Shown here one piece after another: positions 47,101-58,399 of a DNA stretch of 64,000 nt. The notes beneath the pieces are model-generated. The model saw only the letters and a list, made by a program, of their open reading frames with translations. It ran no database searches and was not told where the DNA came from. The stretch spans positions 5,704,001-5,768,000 of the forward strand of contig CANUEZ040000129.1 of assembly GCA_948099385.1 (NCBI GenBank), read 5' to 3'. Numbering within the stretch: position 1 is the stretch's first letter; each line of letters starts with the position of its first letter. Origin of the DNA: Fasciola hepatica (lineage: Eukaryota > Platyhelminthes > Trematoda > Plagiorchiida > Fasciolidae). The translations under genes and the position numbers were made by a program.

Positions 47101-49913
47101 GTTTCACAATCAGATCAAGGACGTGAGTGACAGCCATATGCATGTTTCAATGTATTCAGTGATCTAGCTCACTATTTAAAACCCAAGCTGGAATCATGTT
47201 TTCGTAAATTTAGCGTACTCCATTACACGACCAACAGTGAATGGTTCATTATTCTCGTGCGTAATTAGCTGAATTGGTTCGCTGGTTTTCTAAAATATTC
47301 ATCGGTCACTTGTCAATTGTCGTCCGTGTCTACCAAAAAAGGTAGCTGATCTGCATGGAAGATAACTAATTACACTTTCATTGCCTTAAACTTATTCCAT
47401 TACTGGATAATTGTGTATGGAATATGTGCGGTGTACCGCCATCGAATGTTTTCATTGTGGCATCAGATTATCATACTATTAGATATACAGCGCGCCGCCC
47501 TGTGATATTTGGTGGGAAAATTCTGTCGACTGTATCAAAACTGTGATCGGACTCATCACGAAATATTTTAAGTGCAGGTAACAACTTTACTGACAGTCGA
47601 AATTAATTTTGTGACAACAAACGCATTTGCGTTATGAATTATCAATTAAGTTTGATTTCGAATTGTTCATGACAGCGTATTTTCAAGATACATTTCATTT
47701 CGTGACTGCATTTTTTGTGTGGCTTTCATATTTTCAGCACCTGGACGTAAGTTCTATGCTATATTGGAGGTCTACTTTTCAATGAAATTGTAATTGCCAA
47801 GGTCGCAACACAAGTAGATGATCAACTGACTAAAGATGAGGTTATCGTTTGACGTTGCAATATTGATTGGGTCTACTCTACTGTGATTGAACCGAAAGCT
47901 GCGTGTCGAATTGATTGTGTGCGATACCAACTAATAATCATGCCATTACATCACAATATATTACGACAAGTCAAAGGGTTGAACCAATTAGATAAGTGGG
48001 AAGTGATAAAAATTAATAATGAAGGGGGGGGGAGGGGGGAAGAAAACTGTGTTCTCCAAACGTGTTCACTGGGAATTTTCCGATAAACTAATAACTTTAT
48101 TTTTCTGGCGGGTTATCTCCATTGATAGATACTGTGTCGACCTAGTCGAATCACTGTAACAACCCTTTCGGGAAGGAATTGTCAACAAATGGAGATCATT
48201 ATGATAATCATGACTAGGTAATGCCTAGTGTAGTAATTATCATAACAGCGGGACTTCCACTTTATTTCAGCCCCAGGACGTAAGCCTAAATAAAACGCCA
48301 TTTTTCATCTTTGTGATAAGTTATCACATGCCGTATCACGTTGACTTTAGCAAATTTAAGGATGAGGCATGAGTCCGAGTGCCGTTCACAAATCTTTGGT
48401 TCAGTTCGACGGATAGCTTTATATGTTTTCTTCATTGTGCCATACACAAAATGGAATGTACCTTGTGCAAAATCAGTGAGTAGTAGAAATACTCAAGGAT
48501 ACTATTCATGTCAATTCAAGTTTATAACTTATTCCGATGTGCGTCTGCTGATCAAACAGATAGAAGCTACAATAAAACCCGCCCCTTGCAACCAGCACGA
48601 GTAGGTTTCATACAGTTGCGATAAGCAACTGCTCATTTTTTTAGTAACATTCAAAATGTCGGGTTTTAACCGTCTGAACATAGTCAGCGATTTCAGGGAC
48701 AAAAGCTTCTTTGATCAACTTATAACTGAGCACCCTTACCCCATTATTATTTCTCATCCATAAGATATACTTATTCAATTTCACAAATAAATTTCACATT
48801 CCAACATGGTTCGCAACACTCAGCTCCTGGACGTGAGTACACATGTTGTTTCTCATTCAACCTCATAAAATGTAATACTGAACGTAGTATAGCTTCACAA
48901 TTCTTTGTTCGGAGGATGTTTCCCTTTGCCGTTGTCTTTCGTATTCTCATTTGAAATCCATCCAGGAGTGAACCACAAGTATTTCTTTTATCCTTGATGA
49001 TTTTGTGTTTCTATGTAGATGATTGTTATGAAACACCACTTCTCACCATTGTACTGTTGCAGCACCGGGACGTAAGTTCATTTTTTACCAGACATCCTTT
49101 ATCCTTCCGTTGAAATGTTCCCTTTATCCGAGTTGTATACATATGCTTCGTCTAACATACTGGAAACGGGAACAGAATTAGTACGTCACCAGAGTGAGAT
49201 ATTTATATCTAGGACTTCAACGAACACTGTCAAGTGGTTTAATCAATAGTATTGAGTGGCTGCTGTGGCGACTGTTCCGCGAAAAGCAGCCGCAACTACT
49301 CCCAGTTAACTGGCATGAATATACTGCACTATATACGGTATAACTTTGTATAACTTTTTATTCATGTTGTTTTATTCCACTTGTTCAATCCACGGCACTT
49401 TTGGTTACACATCTGCAGCAAACGGACCATATGGCCCATACTGGCCACGAAACCCCCAATATCCTTGTGTGAGTTGACGCTTCCCATGAAGACATTTCAA
49501 TCAGCTACGACTTGTTATATTGCTGACATCACTCCGGGAGATATACCGAAGCTTCTTTCATTCCACAGCAAAACTTCATCCGCCAATACGCTTGTTTTTG
49601 CAACTGTGGAAAGTTCTTAAAAAACTTTCTTTTCACAACAAGGCATTTATTTAATCACATCAATTTTCCGCTCATGTCGAAAGTCTATGATCGAACAGTA
49701 TGGTCCAGTTTAAAGTTTTACTATGCAAGATCAGTAAAAAAAAATAACGGAGCTTTCTCACTCGAGATTATCCGGAAGAGGTGGATAACGTTACTGGAAT
49801 TCCCAAATACTCTGGTAATCAACTATAAGAAACTTCATTTTTAAAAGTAGTACCCATGTGGACCCTGAATGTTGACTGACATGCTTTTTGTCATTTTTCC
49901 AAAACAGGATTGA
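41120..49913 (+). CDS. Collagen-like micro-exon gene, copy A3 (intact)
   Basis: Eighteen exons with an open frame through all junctions: 61-nt signal-peptide exon, fifteen consecutive 9-nt exons, a 50-nt exon, and a terminal exon with stop. Predicted product about 83 residues: secretion signal, short spacer with Cys, Trp and aromatic residues, then twelve uninterrupted Gly-X-Y triplets rich in Gly-Pro-Pro, ending PYWPRNPQYPC plus Asp. Introns are about 160-1330 nt, all phase 1 up to exon 17, so any subset of micro-exons gives an in-frame product. Signal exon plus chained symmetrical micro-exons is the layout of schistosome MEGs. The collagen-like reading is my inference from codon phase. I do not recognise a named family member. 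Confidence 0.78.
41810..43221 (+). CDS. A3 micro-exons 2-6
   Basis: 9-nt exons: e2 41810-41818 GTTCATGTT, e3 42630-42638 GCTTCCTAT, e4 42804-42812 TCCCAAACC, e5 43023-43031 TTTATCGAT (donor GTAATT), e6 43213-43221 GGAATTGTG. Phase-1 reading is GSC, CFL, FPN, LYR, WNC. Each has a pyrimidine-rich acceptor. The e5 donor lacks the usual +5 G, so e5 may be optional. Confidence 0.75.
43490..43790 (-). mobile_element. SINE-like insertion in A3 (shared with A2)
   Basis: Counterpart of the A2 insertion between e6 and e7, absent from A1. It carries the same weak tRNA-like motif on the - strand near 43565-43630. Confidence 0.35.
43888..49071 (+). CDS. A3 micro-exons 7-16 (Pro-X-Gly units)
   Basis: 9-nt exons: e7 43888-43896 CACAAGGCC, e8 44199-44207 CACCTGGTC, e9 44580-44588 CACCTGGAC, e10 45045-45053 CTCAGGGTG, e11 45773-45781 AACGTGGAT, e12 47114-47122 ATCAAGGAC, e13 47738-47746 CACCTGGAC, e14 48271-48279 CCCCAGGAC, e15 48824-48832 CTCCTGGAC, e16 49063-49071 CACCGGGAC. 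Donors are GTAAGT, GTAAGC or GTGAGT. Units encoded: AQG, PPG, PPG, PQG, ERG, YQG, then PPG four times. Each exon contributes two bases of Pro (or equivalent), one whole codon, a Gly codon and the first base of the next unit. Confidence 0.8.
48024..48039 (+). repeat. G-run in A3 intron 13
   Basis: Two adjacent long G tracts split by one A, next to e13/e14. Possible slippage or quadruplex-prone site. Confidence 0.6.
49419..49468 (+). CDS. A3 exon 17: Pro/Tyr/Trp-rich tail
   Basis: 50 nt between CTGCAG and GTGAGT, reading PNGPYGPYWPRNPQYPC. It extends the Gly-X-Y frame by GPN, GPY, GPY before the Trp. A1/A2 have Arg instead of the first Gly. Unspliced read-through would stop at 49477. Confidence 0.75.
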
Positions 49914-50015
49914 TAGGCCAATCCGTATTTCAACTGCCGCTAGCGATCGACTCCTCTACTTTCATTCCGAACGACGGGTAACATTATGACAGCCAAGTTC
50001 TCATTTACACATAAA
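49908..50015 (+). CDS. A3 terminal exon 18 with stop and poly(A) signal
   Basis: After TTTTTCCAAAACAG the exon reads GAT TGA, adding Asp and the stop at 49913. The place of AATAAA in A1/A2 is taken by CATAAA at 50010-50015. The stop arrangement GAY TGA is conserved in all three copies. Confidence 0.6.
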
Positions 50016-50035
50016 TACATTGTTTTGCAAATTTA

Positions 50036-53000
50036 TAACCTGTTTTTTCAGTGGCGATGAATATGGGTTAAGGCTGTCAATGAGCGATATTGGTCCGTGT
50101 CCTTGGTCATGGTCAGGTGGATTTCATGTTGATCACCTCTACTGTACTATCTTGTCAAAGCTGGCCTCGTTGGTGATGAAGTGCGGTTTTCTGTGTTTGA
50201 CCGTTTATTGTAAACTATTGTCGATGATGTTACGGACCACGTACGTCATGGGTTTAAGCCACTCAATGACAGTCATAGATATCCTCCGATTTGAATTTAA
50301 AATAACTTACCAGACGCAATCGGTGTGAAGAATATGAGCAAGCAGTACTGAAAGGCGTAACACTTTGATGGTGTACGAAATGAAAGCCGTTTTTGTTTGA
50401 AAATATCAAATTTAGTTGCACAGACAAACTCGACTTTCCAAAAGGTTTTGCAAATGTAGTCGATATCTATCACAAAACAATTACTCACACGTAATAAGCG
50501 ATTACCCACCCAATTAGTCACTTACGATAAGCAAACATGGTTATGCGTACGAAAAGCTTGCTACGCATATCAAACGCTTTTGTTATAATATAATTCGCCA
50601 CTTTCTTAGTGAAAATTGAATTGCTTCAAAGTAACTAACAGGAATCGATTGACCTTGCCTAACCCTGGGTGGATATGAGCTAGCCCGTGCGTGTAACTCG
50701 GCTCAGTGACATTACTTACGCCCTAAACTACTTGTTTACTGGCTAAGGCCAGGTTGTTTGTCCACTCTCGTATAAATGAATGGAAAGTCTCGCTTACAGG
50801 ATCGATTCGGATGACAGCAAACACGAGCATAGACTCACCATTAGCAATTTGATTGACCTAGGATCCTGGGAGCAAGTGACTGAAATAGTAAAATACTATG
50901 TCACACAAATTCCGGTACGAAATAGCGTGATACCTTACAGCAACCTCTGTTGTGATGTCAATGCATGTTGTGTTTAGATTCTACGCGATGGAACCGTTTG
51001 TCGACCAAGTGATAGTGGACACATGGGTTGCTACCTAAGGTCGATTTCTATTGCCTAGGGCAATGTTCTTTGACAATGTACTAAAAGCTTTCATCTGCAA
51101 TTAGGTTTGGTGTAACCGACCGCTTATACCTCGACAAATCTTGTACTATTGATCCAATGTTTGAATTAATGAACAAATCATAAAAGTGACGCCTATTTCA
51201 TTGGTCCATAAAACGTGGTGGTAAAACGGACATACCAAATTAAATATTATATGTGTAAATGGACTTGACATAAAACCTGGTACCAACGTAACAACGACCA
51301 TTACAAAAAGGAAGGAGCAAGTACATCGTAGAATAAATTAGTGTCAAAACCGTCTTAGATGACGCAGTATCGAACCGAAATGTGTAGAGGAACCTGGTCG
51401 GATGAGAAGACAGAAAACCCATTGATAAGGGAAGTAAAGACGAAAACAATTGTGCAAAACGAACCCACATTCGTTCACCATTTTGGCTGAAGATATCTGG
51501 ATATCAGACGTCCAACTTCAGTCTGCGTTTCTAGTGTAATTCAGTTCAGTTGTCAGGAATTGGTGCTAGTTTACCTAATTGATCGAGTTGATGTTAAAAC
51601 GATTGACGAAACATCACACTGAAAGCTTCTAAAATGTTTATTGGCCACAGTTAGAAATCTGGTTGAATTTATTTTAGGATATTCCAAATCAGAAAGCAAG
51701 GCGGAGACAAAACGAGTGATTTATTGAGCGAATTTCTATTGTGTGGTAGAGTCAGTTGTGTTCATTATTGTGTGCACTGGTTGCATACAGTAAAACCTCC
51801 GTACCACAGAGGAGTTCTGTACCATGAGACAACGCAAGTCCAGGAAAAAGTAAGAAACCTACTTAACTGTCCCGTCAGAGTTTTCTTTTTGAAGAACAGA
51901 TGCTCGACAGCTAAACGGAAATTTGGAGAACAAATGAAAGACAAGAGAATGCTGTACAACAAATTCGTGAAATCTGACTGGGTGTCGAACGTTCCACCGG
52001 AATGACTGGTGACTAATGATGGTCATTATGTCGATGATGCTGGAGGAAGTGGTGCGGTGTTCGATATGATTGCGGGTTGTGTAGGCTCAATGGTAATCAT
52101 TGGTGGGGTGTCTATGGATTGTGGTGATGTCGATACCGGTCTTGACGGAGGTGTGCCGAAACACGCGGGTTTTCGCCTGTCAAGTGAAACAGTGTTTTAA
52201 ACCGTCCTGCTAACTCTAGTGAGAACTCAGTTTCGCCTCAGAATCGTGTAGCTTTATCAGCGAAAAACTAAGAATGTATAGGTTCTTGTCACATGTGTCC
52301 TCTTGTTGCACTCAACGAATTGTTCCTACTGGTGTGGGCGACTTCACCTTGAGGCTTGAATCCCGCTGGAAGGAATGGTCACGTCTGTTGACTCACACTA
52401 TCGATCAACTACCCTGCCGCCCGTGATTTCGCGGGCTCGTTACGGGGCTGGTGCTGACGTACTGTTTGCCAGTGGGATTAAACCGTCCATCGAACGAAGT
52501 GTCGGACTATACCCCCACAAACAGCGTCTGCTTTATCAACCGTCTAAACACCAAAGTACTTGTTCGCGTTGTTAGACACTTCAAATGATCCATCATACGA
52601 CGATGTGATAGGTTTCTCCACAGAATCATTACAAATAAGATCAAAATAGATGGCGTGAAGAACACTACGTACAAAAAGTGTGTGTATGATGAATGAGGGA
52701 GTGTCAGCCGTAGACGAGACGTACGGTCTACGATGTTGAACAAACTGAGATGGGGTAAGACTATCTACAGGTCGATGTTTAATTTACCCATTTGGAAGGC
52801 TAATGTCGGTGCTGAAAACGAGTTCAACCGACGTGCTGTGGAGATCGTCTTCGACTGTCAATCGAAGACACATAAAGCAATGTCCGGGTTCCTGTTGGAT
52901 TGAAGGAAGCGGGTAGAAATGAGTTTGCGAGATGCACGAATACCTGAATGGGAGCGAGAATGAAGATATTCAAAAAATATTTTCCTGTAGGAAAACGAGA

Positions 53001-53880
53001 CGACGGGGAGGGGGTTATTGCTTGACCAGTCAAATAGAAATGTATAATATGCAACAATAGATGAAACTCCTTCAACTGAAATGTGAGGGATGCTCGTAGG
53101 TTAGGCAACGACTGATTACCTCATAGGAGTTTCACTAGCTCCGTAGAATCAAACTGTGCGTAGCGTGTCAACGTTATATCTGAATAACGCATTGATAAAC
53201 GTGATCCAATTGGCTCATGTCTCTGGGTGAATATCGATTAGGCATGTTATGAAGTTCATGAGTTAGACGTTTGTGGCTAGTTTTCATACGAAATTGTTAT
53301 CCTTCTAAAAGATAGCGTAAGTGACAGGTGATCAATGAGATAGCCAGCAATGCATCAGGAAACGTGAAATATTGTGTCTGTGTCACTTGGAGTTTTTGTG
53401 AAAGGAACGTCTAGACCGTTTCGTCGGCTTACTGCAAGTCGAAAGCTAAGTTCTCTGAGAGGAGTTCAACTCCACCCTTTAGTGGAACAGTTTAACGACC
53501 GAGTTGCCCGAAATAGAATCAGAAGACACACGAACTGTCACGGAAATGTGTTGGTATCTTGTCGTATAAAATACGGCATTCATATAGGTATGAAATATGT
53601 AACGGAACGCATAAGCACACATTTATTGGTTCATGAACAATATGATCGGCGGGCCCAAACTTGCCAGATATTTTCGCCTGATGTGGAAGCAAATCTTGTG
53701 CGCCAGACATGAGTACGACGATAATTAATATCCAGGGTTGCACTAGATTGATTTAAACGCGCATGTATTTGTTTGTTTGCGGAAATGCATGGATGTTGAT
53801 TGGAGTGTACACTGAACAAATGGGCACTGATTGGTCCACATGGGTTTTTTCGAACTGCATAGGAATGGGACAGGATCACT
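50036..53880. other. Flank beyond the duplication, no firm gene
   Basis: Homology with the arms ends here. Several 60-110 codon frames exist (for example 51724-52005 and 53374-53712 on +), with no domain or composition that I recognise. A possible minus-strand exon with CTTTCAG and GTAAGT borders lies at about 50311-50347 but has no visible partners. From about 52310 to 52950 longer semi-open stretches suggest a decayed element of unknown class. Confidence 0.4.
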
Positions 53881-53884
53881 ACAA

Positions 53885-54900
53885 TCAAGTAAAGCATTCC
53901 GAATGACCACCAACATCTATGACGAAGATGAAGAGAAATGAGGTTATAAGACAAACTTGTAGTACTCCACTGGAGGAGACAAATATTGGCGAAAGTTGAT
54001 TATGGGCTCCAATCCAACATAAGATATAGTAGTACACATCCTTGAAACACTTATCAGGTACTCCATTCCTCAGCAAATTGTCCCACAGCATGGTCCGGTC
54101 GATGGAGTCGAAGGTGAAAATGTTCAGTAATACGACGATCGTCTATCTTGTTAGGGTATGGCAGTGATCCACCACCTGTAGGAGGGTGGAGATTCGACCT
54201 ATATGTGCCCCACTGGGGTGAAATCCAATCATCTCCTCTCAAAACTGTTCTTCTTGAGTTTTGTACAACCTGCGAAGTATGAAAGACTCTGGAAGCCTCG
54301 ACGTCATTTCCATAAGGCTGATGCGCCTGTGGTTAGAGCAGTCACTACACGAGCCGGTCTTAAACATGGGACAACGAAGAATTCACCTTAAGAAGAAGGG
54401 ACCTACTGTTTATACCAAACTTCTAAGACTAACACATGGATTCATCTACTAATTTGTACGTCGTCAAATTCGAACGGTCCTGAGGAGAGATCGTTGAAGT
54501 CCAGCGCTTTCTGACGTACTTAGGCCTAGACTTCGATACAGATATCCGACTCAATAAGTCGATCTGTCTAAATAGACCACGTGACCTGAGTCAGAAGAGC
54601 TTTTGAAGAGGCCGACACCAAGGACCACCTAAACGGTGTCCGGAAGTGCTCCGTCGAGTGTTCCAGATGCCGATAATGATTGCGAATTGACGAACCATCA
54701 GCTTCAAACATCTTTTCGTTCATAGCTCGTGGTTTTCTGTTGACGACGCCTTGCCTTAGGTGCACGTTTCGTTACCAGCCTTCTTGTACAAGTTTCGCTT
54801 TCGGCCGGGATCGACTGGTGTGCATTAATAAGGTGCAGACATTCAGTATAAATCATTGTGTGGGGTGATTCGACCTTCTCGGCTAGGGCCTTTTATAAGA
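53885..54900 (-). mobile_element. Decayed RTE-like LINE reverse transcriptase fragment
   Basis: On the - strand, in order: ETCTKARRRQQKTTSYERK-like text near 54740, HRRISLMEMTSRLPESFILR near 54330, then IGFHPSGAHIGRISTLLQV near 54210. Next come FTFDSIDRTMLWDNLLRNG near 54110 and FVSSSGVLQVCLITSFLF near 53960 (the GVRQGC box, degraded). No YADD segment follows, so it is a 5'-thumb-less fragment with frameshifts. Confidence 0.8.
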
Positions 54901-57900
54901 TTAGGTGAGGTGTATCGAGAAGCTTATCGCAATGTAAAGGTCATTGCAACGTGCGTTTAGACCACCCACAGAAGCAAATGGACTGCTTAGTCCAAACTAG
55001 TGCGTGATTGAAGTCAACTAGGCAACCAACAGTCACGTATACAACCCCGCTATTTGTGGTTGATTGTGATATGCCCGGTCTGGGTTCATTATTGATTCAA
55101 AAAGGACGGGCGTCACGTGGTTTATCGGCGACTGAAGCCTTCATACATCCAAGAGCATCCTGCAAGGCAGCAGTTTTGGTCCAGATATTTCGATGAAAAC
55201 CTTTTGGTTTAGGTGGAACACGACAATGAGCAATGGCTATGTTTAGTGGCGGGCCAAGCTCGCCATTTCACATCCCCGTCAAAAGCTTTATGTGGTGTTT
55301 TGGGGTGAATAACGCTGCTCACACCACATCCTCGGACACTGTCTTGATCATCTATGACCACTTATTTGGCTAGCTCACCATATTCGTGGGTAACCGCCAG
55401 AGTGTCCATCTAGAGACTTAACTGGTAGCATACTGCCCTACCATCCATGAAAAATCTGTCGGCTACTGGTTCTGATGTAAACTTTTCAGAATTTCGTTAC
55501 CAGTGTTCAACTGTCATTCCATTTCAGACAGGTGTACGTAACTTTCCATCTCTTTTCCAATAGTATAGTTCCTCGAAATACTGTAATGGTGGTTTTGATC
55601 AGCCACTGTCAAACCGGGAACACGAAACTGAAACTGGGTAAGTATTCATATACGGCCCTTTTTTAATGGCATTAGACTAGGAGGTTGTTGTGTATTACCG
55701 CTAAAGCAGACAGAATACTGGCGGCAAAAGGAAGAGATGGCTTGAAATCACTAACAAGCAGAGCAATGATCAAACGATTCGGATAAACAGATGAAAATGG
55801 TGCACATAAACGTAGTACTGAAAGTAGCATGAGCTGGAAACGTTGTGCATGGATTAATTTCGCTGTGAGAGTTTTACTAACATTCGAAATTAGCGTCATA
55901 AAGCTGAAATTTTGATCTACCGATCAGAGGAAAAGGCTTCAGTCAGAATTATAAAAATCACAGTAAATTGTACTTTTTATCTTGAGAACCACAGTGTTTA
56001 GAATTCCCGTAAAGCTGTTGTCACATTATAGATAGTCTCCTGCAACAGACATCAAGCTTTTAGATAGATCTTTCGAGGGAGGCTGCTATCCCCAAGTTTC
56101 ACCTACCGTATATAATACAAGTGTATGTATCACCAAGGTGTTGAACGGTAATCTTTGATCACCAGGTAAACAGAGTACACCACGAACAGCTGCGAAGCCA
56201 TTTAGTTCGGCAGAATAATGAAGCCCGCTGATGGCAGCTGTGATTTCCGATTTACACCAAAAATATCAATACTACTTCCAGACTCCAATGGATGTCCTCC
56301 ACTATAACCAAACCAACCTTTCATTGTAATGGAAAATCAACCCATTTTGTAAAATGGAATGGATTTTTTCGTACATTCTACCTGTCTACAAGCATGAGCT
56401 ACCAAGGACGAACTATGAATTTGAATCGGCGTAAAAATTGCCATCGAAGTTTCAGTACAATCATGGGTTTTGACCCATGCGTAATTCTGTACCTAATAGC
56501 CTCATGTCCAATAACACAGTGTTGTTAGAAATGGTGTTAACAGATCGATTAAGAATCTGTCTTGGGAAAAACTGCCCGCAAAAACCAAAAGGTTGACTAA
56601 CTACCTTTATTTCCGATGACGCTTTGTTACCATATGTCTAAAATATCACATGGCGCGTAGTTTTATTCTATATGCTTCTAAGTCTTTTCGGCTCTGATAC
56701 ATTACCATGTATATTTCATTTTATATGGCCCGATGGGGAACAAATAATCATAACCGGCTAAGTAACGAAAGAGTCTGTGACCGGTACGCCAATTCACGAT
56801 GTCGTTTTTATTGTTGCGTGAATAATCGTGGTACGACTTCGGACCACTTGTTACATGGATCACAAAGTTGTGTTTGACTAGTCTCCACTTCCAGGTGCAG
56901 AAAACATATGCTACGAATGTGATAGCTACATGAAATGTCATCACAGTTCAAAAAGATGCTCCTATAACTTCTCTCAATACACAATCCCATATTGTGATGT
57001 TTTATCATCCATTAAATTGCCAAAAAAATACACCTAAGTTTAGATTCAGTCGGTAGTCTCGATCTTCAATGCAGGATATATATATATATATATATATATC
57101 TGGAAATATATTAGCACACAGTCGACCCCTTTCCACTAGATACATGGATACAAAATAGTCATTTCTAACACAGCCTGTGCTCTTCTTCTACTTGATAAAG
57201 ATTCCGAGATTGCATGGATTAACAGGAAGGATGATATCCATAAGAAAAAGTAAAGGATGTCTATTTCCTTCTTCATCATGGTGATAGAAATCATCATAAT
57301 ATACTAAAACAAATGCAATAGTTCGTGAAATATTCCCATAGTCTGAATTTAAGAAACGTAACGCGGCAAACACGGATCTGTCTTTTCAATACTTCTCCTC
57401 ACGCCAGCACAGTAAACGTGCTAAGTTTTAGCGTTATACGAAATTTTATCCAGAGTATTATCCTAAAGGCACCAAAATGAGTGTCAAATCCGTTTCCGTT
57501 GCATTTGTGTGATAGTATTAACTACCAGGTCCATCAGTTCCCTGTGTTCGTCACAACAGCACGCTGAATGTCTGCCAAGGGAGCTGCAATGTCTTGACAA
57601 ACCGTTTTGCGTACACAGGATTGGCTTGTGCGAGCTAATTGCAATCGCATCGGCGGTAGATAGGATTCATTGTCTGCAAAACACTGTATTGCTAATGAGA
57701 AAATCTGTCAGATACCGTCACTTAGTGACAGAACGACTGTAACAGAAATGTGTCAAAAGGCTTCGTAGTAAGTCGAACGTGTGTCGGAAACCGATGCGTG
57801 TGATGAAACATACTGGATATAAAAGCGCCATTCAAAAAACCAGATTATTTATAGCCCCAGTGAGCTATTTACAGCCTAGGACGCGAAACGGTCCGAACAT

Positions 57901-58220
57901 CAGGATTACGCCATTTCTGTTAAGCACGGCGGTAGCACATCTTGATAAAGCTTCCTCTGGGGCCCATAATGTGAAATGGACAAGTTTCAACTCCAAATGA
58001 ATCAGTTTTTACAGCTTTATTGGTCGCCTTACGAGTGTTTTGTGGGAGACTTTCAAACACACATGCTTATTCAAGGGTTGAATAAAGGTACCGCTACAGA
58101 ACTACGGAAAACTGGCTCTGATAACATTCAATGTAGTCAGCTGTCATTTTGACCCATTGCAGGTAAACTTATTGAAAAAAGTCATAACTATGTGACGATG
58201 AAGGTGAGGTATCTGTGATA
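54900..58220. other. No gene seen
   Basis: Only scattered frames under 80 codons on both strands. One + strand AG...GTAAGT pair (about 55600-55635, 35 nt) could be a small exon but has no supporting copies. An AT dinucleotide run lies at 57076-57099. Confidence 0.4.
57076..57099. repeat. (AT)n microsatellite
   Basis: About twelve uninterrupted AT units. Confidence 0.95.
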
Positions 58221-58399
58221 ATCTAAGGCTCATTACTTACTTCGTATTGTATACAGCTATCTCTTGCATAGGGAGGGGAGGGCTCAATGGATATGACGAA
58301 CAGCATCTGCTCGAGGATAATGATAGGGGATGAGATATGATCACAGGGAAACCCATTTCTGCCTCCAGTTTCGAGTGCTCTGAACAGACTGGAATCTTC

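Larger units (their letters stand above)
39863..50035 (+). repeat. Arm A3: third copy of the gene arm
   Basis: Direct-orientation counterpart of A1 and inverted counterpart of A2. It is nearly identical to A2 from the E_B boundary through about micro-exon 8, then more divergent with a near-identical patch around micro-exons 15-16. Similarity to A1 ends at about 50035, just after the terminal exon and poly(A) signal, so the 3' flank found in A1/A2 is missing. Confidence 0.88.

Noticed and set aside
50311..50347. 37-nt minus-strand exon bordered by CTTTCAG and GTAAGT
   Set aside because: Borders look good, but no neighbouring exons, copies or reading-frame continuity could be found. Mentioned only in the flank entry.
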